Shown: positions 43,515 to 54,500 of the stretch, in pieces
How positions within the stretch are numbered: position 1 is the stretch's first letter
How the letters are laid out: every line of letters starts with the position of its first letter
Translations under genes and position numbers: made by a program
From: Gremmenia infestans
Lineage: Eukaryota; Ascomycota; Leotiomycetes; Helotiales; Hamatocanthoscyphaceae
Assembly (NCBI GenBank): GCA_032629725.1
Contig: JAFEVB010000012.1
Span: 186,001 to 250,000, forward strand
Direction of reading: 5' to 3'
Length of the DNA: 64,000 bases
The notes under the pieces: generated by a model
The model's database searches: none
What the model saw: only the letters and a program-made list of their open reading frames with translations
Told to the model about the DNA's origin: nothing

Positions 43515-46041
43515 GGTTATCGTGCTTGGAGGAATCAGGACGTCAGGACACAATGAGTATGTATTAGCAAATGGTATCCGGTAGAAGATGGTGGAAGATG
43601 GCTGCTCACAAATTTATCAGAGCTATGGCACATTTATATTTGAGATATTTATAGGCACTCTCTCCCAGGGAGGAATCAGTTTAATACCCTGAACAATTCT
43701 TTTCCGCAATTCACCACGGAAGGACGTTATTCCGTACCACGAAAGCCACTTGGCTTGGCTTTTCGTCCAGATAGTCTTGTAATATTGCCACCATTTTGAC
43801 TTGCAGTGCTCTTGGTAATGCACTTAAGTACTTTGTATGATGAAACAATGACTCTCAGTCTCTCATTAATATGTGATGCATGATTGTTGAGTGCAGGCAC
43901 TTAGCCAGACCCCCTTGGCAGTCCACTTCATGCCGTCAGCACCAGCTTACAGTAAGGCTAGCTTGCACTCAGGGGTATATTCTGGGGTATTTCCCTGGGT
44001 ACCCGCTTCTTCAAGTAACATCATATTATGAAGCTCAATCTTGGTTGAATCTTATTATGCTGCAGCATATGAAGGTGGGTTTAGGGTGTTTTATCTTTGT
44101 ATTAGTAATACTTCTGCGGAATTGTTCTATTTCATTGTGACTATTTCAGAAAGATAAATATACTATCAATTTACTATGATTTCCTAGAGTTGTGATCCAT
44201 TCCATACATGCTGCGAAAAGTATCGAGAGTCTATACTCAGCAGCATCTACGCCGAGACCACGTTCGGTCAACAGCACGATGAGCGATTTGTGGCGTATAT
44301 ATGGATTCACGATTTGTTAGGTATGCCGAAGGCATCATTTGCATTCTGTATAGTTATTGATTTGTAATTCTGCTATGGTGAAATAATCGTATGCATACTG
44401 TCATTTGCCCTCATAAACCACTTAAAATGGAATGTAAACTCTGAAGCCAGCCAAGCCACCCGCACCAAATGCGATCTAAACTCATGCATCTGGGCAGAAG
44501 ATCCGGAAAGTGGCAAATGCTAGAATGTCTTTTCAGAAAATCTGCATTGCGTGAAGCTGTGGTCGAATGCAGTAAGATTCTGCGAGTCTCGAACTTGATA
44601 GCTAGAGTTTCTGGCTTTTGATAGCCGTATTATTACTCCCAAAGTACATATTTAAAGCCCCCTAAAGTTATAACTTTCTTAGGAACGGAACGGTACTGAT
44701 TCTGTTGCTAGCTGAACTAGTCAAGTCTAATTAAGTTAAATACAACACATTACTAACTTTGGAATTATAAAAACTCGCCTAAGTGTAGAAAACAAAATTT
44801 AGACTTGATTTGACTTCAGCGGAGCACACCTCATAAAGTCTACTAAATTGAAAAGTTCGAATCTAAGCCGAATCTAAATTCTAAACCCCAAGATTGGCTC
44901 TTAAACTCGGTTTGACAAGAGCAAGGCTTAATTAACCATTGCCTGGAATTTGACTTGGCGGATCTTGACAGCGGCTAGCACGTAATACCACCTTCCAGAC
45001 TAAGAAGTATCTATCAAATTATTTAAAGCTGCACTGCACGATACAGATTTCACAAGTGCTAGCATGTAAGCACCACTATGAATGTTGATGCATTCCTAGT
45101 TGACATAGTCATGTGGCTGCACCGTGTGAATGGTATAACGAGCAATCTTAAAGATCACACGAATCTAATAAGCATACGATACCTGCACAACTGCAGACTG
45201 CATGCATGTTCGAAATGCTGACACTTGGCTTCAGTAGCCCGCAATATCACACAATCTGAGGAATAAGTCACTCTGAAGTTATATCAGATTCCCGGGGAAA
45301 TGTCGGGATTCAGTATGTTTGAAATGTAATTTAGAGTGAAAGCTGACTTATACACAGTTTTCAGGATATGGTTTTCGTTGTGTACGAGAGTGCTTCGGTG
45401 GGATGGCCTAATTCTAATATCTTCTGCTAACAATGTGTCAACCTTTTGAAGCATTCGAATACGTATGCTAGCTCATTAACAAGAACTTTGATTAGTTGAG
45501 TCGTACAAATTACCTTCACAGTATTCCTTGTACCAGTGAAAGCGGTTGACATGTCACTTGACACAGAGTTTTGGTGGTAGTAAGATTACCAATATAGGGT
45601 AAGCACAAGTGCATATCTTGGCAGCGGAACAGCTAATAGTAAGAGCTTAGCTTTATTGTGTTGAGGCGTGAAAAGAATGTCGAGTTCTAAGATGCATTGC
45701 TGCCACCGAGACGCAAGTCATATACGTACCTTACCCTAGTGCATTAGCGGAGTGTAGAACCATGGCTAATGGTTGGATAAAACCCGTGCAAAGTTTAGGA
45801 AATACTTGAAAAAGCCGAGGTATATCTTGGCACTTTGGTAGAATAAATGCAGGTGTCAGCAGTCTTGCGTGATACTTTCGATTATTCGCAAATTATTATG
45901 ACTTCAACAAAAACACGTTGCAGATGCAATCAAGTCTTTGAAGTTTGGTCCACTTTAGTGCCACTGATAATACCGAGGCTTTGACGGAATGTTTTTGAAC
46001 TTCTATCCCCGGTTCAGTGATTAAGCTAGGCTGACCTCATG
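43515..46041. other. AT-rich, gene-poor interval, possibly repeat-induced decay
   Basis: This 2.5-kb stretch has no recognisable gene. TpA is abundant and GC-rich codons are scarce, especially 44600-45000 and 45400-45700. That is compatible with old repeats degraded by RIP, but I cannot compute the indices. A 66-codon minus-strand frame at 43623-43823 (WWQYYKTIWTKSQAKWLSWY) could be a relic of unknown type. Confidence 0.4.
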
Positions 46042-46049
46042 TATAAATA
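46042..46049 (+). promoter_or_regulatory. TATA box of the repeat-precursor gene
   Basis: TATAAATA lies 130 bp upstream of the precursor ATG. It is followed by a pyrimidine/CA-rich leader (ACTACTCACAATCAACACC) typical of fungal 5' UTRs. This supports the precursor being a transcribed gene rather than a chance frame. Confidence 0.6.
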
Positions 46050-46178
46050 GGGGGACAACCCACTTAAGAGACTACTCACAATCAACACCATTTACTCGAA
46101 ACATCTTTACCTATCCTTGCAAAGCCTTTACTAGTTACTCAATTCAAAGTCCCCAGACCGCGGCATAAAATCGCTATC

Positions 46179-46475
46179 ATGTTGACCAAGGGTATCTTTC
46201 TCGCTGCATTTGTGGCTCTCAACGCGAACTTTGCTATGGCCGTCCCTGTCACTCCCGGTGCGATTGCAGTTCGAAGTGCTAACAACTCTGGCTCGGACTA
46301 TGGCTACGACAAACGCTCCAATGCTGATTCTGACTACGGCTATAACAAGCGCTCGCCCTCCAATGCTGATTCCGACTACGGTTATGACAAGCGCTCGCCT
46401 TCCAACGCTGACTCTGATTATGGTTACGATAAGCGCTCTAATGCTGATTCCGACTATGGCTATGACAAGCACTAA
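46179..46475 (+). CDS. Secreted Kex2-processed repeat peptide precursor (candidate RiPP precursor)
   Basis: A 98-residue intronless protein. Residues 1-21 are a signal peptide (MLTKGIFLAAFVALNANFAMA). After a short leader (VPVTPGAIAVR) come five copies of SDYGY(D/N)K(R/H). The first four end in Lys-Arg, the Kex2 site; the last ends in Lys-His and the stop. Linkers are SNAD or SPSNAD. Expected products are peptides such as SPSNADSDYGYD after Kex2 and carboxypeptidase trimming. This is the layout of Kex2-processed repeat proteins, which include pheromone, surface-active and dikaritin-type cyclic peptide precursors. The core has two Tyr (Y-G-Y) and Asp but no Cys or Trp, so it is not an alpha-factor-type pheromone. 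Codons differ between copies while the protein is almost unchanged. A UstYa-like relic lies 2.7 kb away. Product and function are unknown. Confidence 0.88.
   Translation: MLTKGIFLAAFVALNANFAMAVPVTPGAIAVRSANNSGSDYGYDKRSNADSDYGYNKRSPSNADSDYGYDKRSPSNADSDYGYDKRSNADSDYGYDKH
46293..46472 (+). repeat. Five tandem coding units of the peptide precursor
   Basis: In-frame units of 36 or 42 nt encode SDYGYDKR, (SNAD)SDYGYNKR, (SPSNAD)SDYGYDKR twice, and (SNAD)SDYGYDKH. Third positions vary between copies (TAC/TAT, GGC/GGT, GAC/GAT, TCC/TCT, CCC/CCT), whereas only one core residue changes (Asp to Asn in unit 2). The alternation of 36- and 42-nt units comes from presence or absence of the codons for Ser-Pro. 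Confidence 0.9.
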
Positions 46476-48603
46476 GCTTTCTGTCTCAAGGAAATAATAG
46501 AAAACGCCAAGCAAAGCTTGGTGAGTTATGTCAACATTGGAGCATGATCCATCCAAAAAATTATATGCTTATATCTAATGCAGCGTCAGTACAGGTTGAG
46601 ATATTGGTGATCAGCATATTTGAATTTCATTATTTCGAAGATTCTGTTGAGGATGTTTGCGGGCTGGGGTTGTGAAGTCTGACGATATTATACTGTTGCG
46701 GTTTTTACGGAATACAGAAGAAACTCAGCCTCTACACTGGTATATGAAGCGCATCCTCTCTTTCAACAGAAAGCCAAATCAAGCGGCTTGAACATGTTAC
46801 TCAGGAAAGCGTTGCATCTTCGCTACCTCGAGATCTCGATCTGCTGCTAGATGGACAGTTGAATAAAACAAAAAGTTTTAATACCACCAAAAAACAGTCT
46901 CCAATTTCTTCTTAGAGCGATATAAGATGCAGCAGACAAGTGGGCCTACTTAGGTAAACTGCCTGGTAACTAAACACTTTGGAGCTACTTGGTTATGCAT
47001 TGCTCTTCAAATTAAATAACTTGAGAATATCATCTCCCCGCTTTAAGACCACACGAAGGTCGCTATATCCCTTCGGCTACATGCTTCTATAACTTTTGAT
47101 CGAGTAAACGCTTCTTGTAGTTCAAGCCGACACTTGCCAACAAGGACTTGCATTGAAATGCATCAGAACACAATGCGACTGCGCATGCAGTCCAAGTCCG
47201 CATCACACATTGAGGCAACATTGCTACCTCGTATATGCCGCTATAATTCGAAGAGATCCCGAGCAGATATGCAATAGATTCTGAACCCTGCGGTGTCGCG
47301 CGCTGAATTTAATAGCGAGGCTCCGCAAGCTTGATTTTGTGGGAATATATCCAGGGATGATTCGGCCCAGGATTTGGTGCCTTTTTGACATATTGGCAAG
47401 TTTGGTAAAAAGCATAGACTCAGATGCAATGGAAGTTTACAAACCATCCAATCTAGAATCCTGATCTGAGATGTCGTTGGCACTAGAGGCTAGCGAACGC
47501 TCTCACGGTCGGTCTAGCCCTTTCCTTTTCTCCACGCCGCTCTCCTTTAATTTGATAACCCCCGCCTCCTTCACTCCTCCAACAAAACTGTCTTTCACTA
47601 AAACGGCTAATGAGGCTGAGCTCTTCGCAAACCATTCTGAAAAGTTCACGCTAGTGCACCGATAGCTGGTCTCCTAAGTTTCAAGTTTCCGTCCTGTCTC
47701 TTTTGCTGAAGCATCGACCCCTAGTGTCTATTATAGTTATTCTTCATTTTATAGGCGTTTTGGCTAGCCTGTAAGGAGAAAGAATAATCATGTAATAACA
47801 ACCGAGTTATACCAAAGTCAAGTTCTTTTTTTTGGTTTACTTGCTACGAATGCTGATCGGAGAATATTGCTGTTTACGTTCCTATAGTGGTTCCACTTGA
47901 GGCTGCACGTGTTCCTGAATCATCCTTTTCACAGGGCTCCACTTCCATCTGTTTTCATCCTTCAACGTGCACGGGTCGTTTACTGGTATTTCTCCATCGG
48001 CGTATCTATTTCTAGTGATCAAGGAATATTGTCCCACATAAATCTAGGGCTTTCCAGAAAAGTTGTACCGGTACGCCGTAGTCGTATAGTAGCGTAGCTC
48101 GGCGGAGGTTATAAAGGTGTTGGCCACTAGGGAAGTTGATTATATATAGTTTATCGTATTCCTCAATTGCGTTATCTCGTTTTCTAGACCTGTATCTATA
48201 AAGGAACTACAATTTCTAGAGGTTGGAAGGATTTAATTAATGCAAGATAGGAACGCAGTTTGGAACCATTTAGGAGCACTTGACTCATATATAACGAGAT
48301 GAGGTTTCCTAATGCCGCCCAAACCACCGAAGTTCAACACTAAATTCAAGCCCCAAATCTAAAGACTAGGGAAGAGAAAGGAAGGGCAAGCGTGTTAGAG
48401 AAAACAATAAGTAATTTATTTGAAATAAGTAGTAAATATTCCATGCTGAGCCCTCCGGACTGCCCTGACGAACTGCACTGTGTTCCTATTTAGATGGATC
48501 TTCGCAAGGATCACTAGCAGCGGTTGGGTAACGGCTAGTAGATGCGGAGAAACACATGATTGGCTGCTGCCACAGTCAACAACCTCACCGTTCATTTATA
48601 TAG
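46476..48603. other. Gene-poor interval
   Basis: No family is recognised on either strand. A 64-codon plus-strand frame at 47471-47665 contains PASFTPPTKLSFTKTANEAE, which has coding-like composition but no recognisable context. The 48100-48420 segment is AT-rich. The promoter of the next gene lies closer to 48996. Confidence 0.4.
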
Positions 48604-48829
48604 GTCGCCGAGTTCCTCGAGGCTCTGAATCCTGATCCTTTGCCTAACATCCCGAACGACGGATCCACGGCGCAGGCCGTGGATGGCTTTCACAGCACTG
48701 CCATGAAGTATGTCATGGAAAGATGACTATGCTGGTACCGTGCAATTCAAATCAAACTACCTTGCGCATAGGGATGGAGCCTGCAAGTGGTGCCATCACT
48801 GGTACGGTACAGGAAAGTTTCTCAGATAA
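48604..48829 (+). pseudogene. Coding-like relic of an unrecognised gene
   Basis: A protein-like frame reads VAEFLEALNPDPLPNIPNDG, then STAQAVDGFHSTAMKYVMER, and hits TGA at 48724. In the +1 frame it continues immediately as DDYAGTVQFKSNYLAHRDGA then CKWCHHWYGTGKFL before TAA. The composition and seamless frame switch suggest one ancestral reading frame with a one-base shift. I do not recognise the family. No plausible start or upstream exon is seen; an acceptor-like ATATAG lies directly before it. Confidence 0.4.
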
Positions 48830-48995
48830 AGCCATATATCACTCTCAGAAACCCCATATGTGTGGCTATCACCTCTCTCACTTTTTGTTCGTCTTTCCAT
48901 CTGTCGATTTTATCATCTAAGTCCTTCGCTTTACATCCTGGGGCTGCGTTTGTGTCTCTACATTCATTCATTACTTACCCCAAAAGTGTTTCATC

Positions 48996-50746
48996 ATGAA
49001 AATCGCGTGCTTGATCCCACTGGCTCTGAGCTTCGCCGATCTTATCCAGGCTCAGGTGTTTACAACTTACTCAAATGAGGTCTTGACCTCTGTCGAATAC
49101 ATAACAACAAGAGTGCCTCATGTTTATACCATTACAGATGCAGCTGGCAGTGTAATTACGGGTAAGTTCTTGTACTCTAAACTACAAGTATATAGATACT
49201 AAGTTCTTAGCGACCGATGAGGACCCCGAGCCCACCGTGGCAGCCACCCTCTCGTCGAAGATAGTCTCGTCGAATGTGACGGTAACTCTTGCGTTTTCGA
49301 GTATAGCTGCTGGTGTAACAGCAGGAACAGCTTCAGGTTCAGCATCGAATTCGATAATCCCCACCGGATCCGTCTCGTGGCCTAATATAACGACGACTCC
49401 ACCATCTTCTGTCCAACTTACCGTCTCTACTGCTCTAAGCACAGTGACCTATACTGTCACGCATTGCGATAATAATCCCGGTTGCCACGTCGGTTCCGTT
49501 ACCACCGAAGTTGTTGAATACACGACTACTTGCCCAGTTGGGACCAACACGCAGAACAGCACGGTCTTCATGACTGTCCCGCATACTGTATCGGTATGTA
49601 CCCCTCAGATGAAGTACTTCCGATCCGGGCCGCTAACCGTACCAACAGCCCACTGAGACTGGAACCGCTGCAAAGATTACCACCCCCTCGACTCTCCTCA
49701 CCTATTCTAAGGCTACGAAAATCTCAGAATCTAAATCCAAATCATCCTTTTCAGCTACTGGTCATATCAGTGGAGCCAAAACTACTAAGACCGGGCACTT
49801 GTCTTCCTCGGAGCGCTTCACTAACACCACTTTACCAGCCTCAAAGTCCATCCCAACTCCACCTACGGGATCGGGATACAAAATCTCACCCACCGGCACC
49901 AGACCTCTAGTGACACTTATTCCTGTGTCTGTAAGTTCAGACAACAGCGGCAGCGTTCCATCATATTTCCCCTTATGGAATTCGACGTCCGAGACGGCCG
50001 CCGGCGGGACTGCGTCAGCTTCAATGTCAACCAGAGCTTCAGGAAAGCCTCACTCGTATACCACGTCACATGCGTCCCACGGAACATCTGTGACCTCGCG
50101 CCCTGCAGTAGAAAGCAATTCACACAGCAGCAAGAGCGGTTACCACTTCAGGAACTCAACTTCCGAGACCGCCGCCGCCGGCACCGCGCCCCCATCATTC
50201 TCAACCAAAACCGCATCCAAGCCCGACTCATACACCGCTCCACCCGCATCATCCCACGAGCCATCCGTGACCTCACGCCATATTCTAGCTCCATCCAGTG
50301 CGAGCAGCGCCGAGAGCGCCGCAGTCTACTCGACGAACCTCTCAGTAGTAGCTGGATCATCTAGCTCAAGCAGCGCCGCGAGCGCAGCCGCTGCCTACTC
50401 TACAAACCTCTCAGAAGTAGCTCCAGGCCCATCCGTAACCATCCCCACATCGCGACCCTCCAAAACAGCAACAGAAACAGCGGGCTCGACACGGCACTCT
50501 TCAGCTGCCGCTTGCGTGACGCCAGCGTACAGCAAAGGCGGCATTGTCGCTCCGTCCGGCCTCGCTTTCAGCGCGGGTGCTAGCATCACTATGGATGGCA
50601 CTGTGTATAGCTTTGCGGCCAATGCTACGGGCGTGCTTGGTATTATGTCTGTTGCGGCGCCGAGTGCGAATGTTACGTTTGTGGCGCCGAGTGCGCCTAG
50701 TGCGCCAAGTGTGCCGACGAATTGGATTCGGAGGTTTAGGGCTTAG
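48996..50746 (+). CDS. Secreted Ser/Thr-rich cell-surface-type protein
   Basis: Three exons (48996-49161, 49211-49593, 49649-50746) with introns of 49 and 55 nt give 548 residues. A signal peptide (MKIACLIPLALSFADLIQA) leads into a Thr/Val-rich region with Cys residues (TVTYTVTHCDNNPGCHVGSV; VVEYTTTCPVGTNTQ). A long Ser/Thr/Ala-rich tract with repeats follows (NSTSETAAGGTA and NSTSETAAAGTA; AAVYSTNLSVVAG and AAAYSTNLSEVAP). The C-terminus has GGIVAPSGLAFSAGASITMD and ends basic (WIRRFRA). No GPI-anchor signal is present, so it is probably a soluble or covalently linked O-mannosylated protein rather than GPI-anchored. Function is unknown; adhesin-like or wall-associated by composition. The duplicated NSTSETAA and STNLS segments show internal tandem duplication. 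Confidence 0.82.
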
Positions 50747-51553
50747 AATAGATGGCGTGCTGCTAAGCTGAACATCTTTTTCTGAGCTTTTTGATTTTGT
50801 TTGAGTGTTTCGGTGGAAGATGGTCGTTGTCTGAGTCTACGGGAAGAGACGGCAATAAAAACGGTTCGCGGGATTATGCGCGGGGCAATTTTGAGGAGCT
50901 GGTATGTATCGCATATAAGCCCAAGAGTACCTCCTATCTATAGCTAGAATCGAGTAGGGAGAACTGCTCTGCGTTTTCGGAGTCAATGTCTTCATTTCCA
51001 CCTGTATATAATTATAGGATATGTGGTTGCTCAAGCACTACTTGGTGATTTGGCGTCCTGAAGTTATATCATAGGATCTGTACGTTCTGATCTACTAACA
51101 CTTGAATTTCATCCCCTGTGAACTAAATGAAAATCAACCCCCTTCTGTGGAAAGCTGTAGAATTAATGCCATGGTTCTTTTCACTCTATGGAAAAATCAA
51201 ACAATTGATAGATGATGGCTTTCTTCTTTTCAATTGTATGAAGCCCAAACTCTTGGGTAGATTGGTTGCGGGGAGTGCATTTGAACAATGCTACGGCCAT
51301 GATAATTAGGGAGATTGATAGAAAAAGAGGACGACAAAGAACTACGGTATTGCATTAATAAACTGTAAAACAAATAAAATGTAAAGAGCCGACTGGCAGT
51401 GAAATCTCCTCGAGGAGTCCTGGCGTCGTGATACCGGAACGCCTTGCTATCCTTCCCTACTCGTTTACATATCTCATCCATGTCACCCACCCATACCATC
51501 CATCATAACCTCTTCCCACCAACATAATTTCAGAAGTCATTTAGATCTCCAAA
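50747..51553. other. Convergent 3' intergenic interval
   Basis: No gene is supported. It lies between the Ser/Thr-rich gene and the 3' end of DOA10 and should hold both terminators. Confidence 0.4.
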
Positions 51554-54500
51554 TCAAGTATCCAGCCTCCTCACCGCCACTCCAGTCACCCCCGGACTTA
51601 CACCCACAACCTTCCGGTCCCCAAAATTATGTAACCGCTCCCCAATCAGATAAACTTCATCCCGAATCATCATCCGCCACTTCCTCAACATTCCTAGCAC
51701 ACGCCACGCGCTCACACCCATGCATGCCAACCCTAAACAAACCGGATACATATATCGATACACTAAGAAATGCTTCTCTTCCTGGGTTTTCAACGCCGTC
51801 GCCGCAACCGTCTTAGCAAGTAGCCAAGGCCCCACCAGTGCCGTGGAGAGCGCCAGCACGGATGGAAGGATGAAAGAACGTGTTGCTAGTTTTGCGTCTG
51901 GATTGAGGTAGCCATTCCGTGTAATAGCGCGTAGACTTTGTGCAGGGCGAGAGTCTCTGTGCCAGAGAATAAGGCGTGTAGTGAGCTTCACGTATAGCAG
52001 GCCGAGCGTCCAAGATTGCACGAAATGAACGATATGTGGCTCATCAGCCGAGAAATATGTATGCAAAGGGACGATGAAATAGAACTCCACCAAAAATGCA
52101 AAGAGTGTGGGCAGAATAAAGAGGAAGGCGGAGTATGTCCACGCTATGCTCGCTACACGCGCCGTGATCTTCGTAGCGCGGCGCAGTACGTTGTGTGGTG
52201 TTTCGGCATTGATGGCAAGGGCGGTGCGGAGGTAGGTTGTGAAGGTGTGGAGATTGAGGATGCAGTACAGGAGGGAGCCAAGCATGTAGATGCCGATTGA
52301 GAAGGCATAGACGTCGTTTTTGCGGACATAGGGTGGTATTAGCTTGCCGAATATGTGGCGGCCGAAAACAAGAGGCACAATAGTGATTCCTACTCCAGTT
52401 GTTGCTGCGAACAGCCAGATGGATAGGATAAATAGAAAAATTCGGAGTCGGAAATGAGGTGGGATGTAGACTTGTTTGTAGAGGTCTGAATTCTTGCCGT
52501 GGACTCCGTTGGATCGGTCTACTTTGCCGTCGACCCTTTGGTTTGAAGAATCTACCTCCATGAATATTCTGACCCCTTTTGGAATTCGGACTTGGTCGGA
52601 TGCTGGCGCCCGTACGTATTTCCCGTCGAATCGGAAATAAGCCTCGAGCTTTGGGTCATTGTTGAACGGCTCATACAAATCTTTAGTCGTGACAGGATGG
52701 GAAGGGTCTCCTTTAACGCCTCTAAGTAGACCTGTCCAAGACCTCCGTACATGATATCCCTCTTCGTCAAGCTTATGTTCATCAAACATGAACCATGTAA
52801 GTCGGAGCATTCGTGCGCATTGGCGGAACCACCAACGATACATCGAGTGTAGCTCATCGGAAGGTTTGAAAAATCTGACGGCCATTGGCATTAGGAAATT
52901 GTAGAAAAGTAAATCGATTGGGAACTGAAGGACTGGCTCGTTCGAGGACCAGTGTATGGGGAGAACGCCTTTAAATGCAAATGCCAATCCCCAAACAACG
53001 CCCCCTAAACAGACCACTACCAGTGCGCCGTAAACCAAAGCGCTAAACATGATTTTTCGAAGTTGCGTTGCTACATTTCGCTCTAAGACATCTCGTACCG
53101 GATGGAATGTCGGATCATCAGGATCGCGGATGAAGTCTGTAGATGTCAGTATACTTTCGTTAATAGAGTTGCGGATGACTTACACAAAACTCCCTTCCGC
53201 ATTATTTTCCGACACATCGAAACAAACAGAGCAAAGTGGAACATGTAGCATGTACCCACAAACCAGTGCACAAATAGAGAAGTGAACGGAGATTCAAGCG
53301 TAAATAGGATCCGTGACATGATTGTAGCGTTGTCGAAGAGAGGAAGTAGCGCGCCATCGAGCAGAAGTCCACAGTAGAGAGGGAAGACCAGCATTTCGAT
53401 GCTGATAATAAGGATGACTTTGATCACACCGCCCGCTTGGTTGAGTAGGTCAATGACAGTTGCTTCCCACTCGCGACCCTGCTGATTGGTCGAGAACGGC
53501 GAGCCCTTTTTCACATAAATCGCTCCTAAAATGAAGAGGGCGCTATAGCCGCCAAATATAGCCCAGAATCTATCCCATCCGCTCCAGACACTGAGTTCAA
53601 GGTCAAGGGGTACAGTTCGTTTCGGGACTTCTAGGCTGATCACCCAGGAATCAGGCCTGGCAAGCACGCTGGGTACGGAAGCAAGCAAACGCCACACATA
53701 GGCTAGCAAGTCGACTGCAGCAGACTGGACGCCTGACAAGGTTATATGATAGTCCCCTGTAAATAAGTAGATCACCGAAGCACCTAGACCTGCGATAGAG
53801 TCGATAGTAGCTGTCTTGAGCGTAATCAACGACTCATGCGAAGCAGCCGAGAAGGCGAAAATCTCAGAATCAGCAATATGAACTAAGCTGTGTACAGTGC
53901 CATTCATGATTCGCCCGGCGGAGTTCTGCGAGAGTTGCATCGCGGCCGAGCCTAGCTCACGAGCTGTGTCCCCTTTTGCAGCGGAGTAGAAGAGCCCTAT
54001 GATCCACGAGCAGATGGCAACTATGATATATGATATCATGCCCAATACTGAGAGTGACAGGTCTTGTAGGAAAGCAGCGAAGCCGTAAATAACTCGTAGA
54101 GGAAATTTAAGGGTGGAGCCAGGGTTGGCTAATCCTAGGAGGGAGATTCGACCAATGTTGTAAGGAATCCAAACTCCAAAAGCAACTGTCAATGCTAATA
54201 GGAAGGCACTGAATAAAGCGTTCTGGACTAGGCTGAATATTGGGCCACGCATTCCTACGAGCTCCATGATACCTTCGAAATCCTCAGCGTCATCAATAGC
54301 ATCTTGGTCATTCGGATCAATGCCTGCAGCAATCGCAGCCTCAACGACCTCATGGTCTTGCTCTGGAAATTGAGCCTCTGGTTCATCAAACAAATGTTGA
54401 TTGGCAACGGGTACAAATGGAGCTTCATCAGCTATGTCTTGAACAATCCGTTCGTCATTCTCTCCTTGCTCGTCTAGATGGTCATCACCAACGCCTCCCC

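Noticed and set aside
44840..44900. tRNA-like B box (GTTCGAATCTAAG)
   Set aside because: No matching A box, acceptor stem or cloverleaf can be drawn around it.
46179..46475. Repeat precursor as an alpha-factor mating pheromone
   Set aside because: The repeats lack the Trp/Cys-containing core usual in ascomycete alpha-type pheromones; only the KR spacing is shared.
46131..46556. 141-codon minus-strand frame opposite the precursor
   Set aside because: Its repetitive Val/Ile-rich sequence is the mirror of the coding repeats and has no signal or promoter of its own; it is a shadow.
47224..47665. Opposed short frames around 47.4 kb
   Set aside because: Both look like chance frames; no signature or continuation in neighbouring exons was found.
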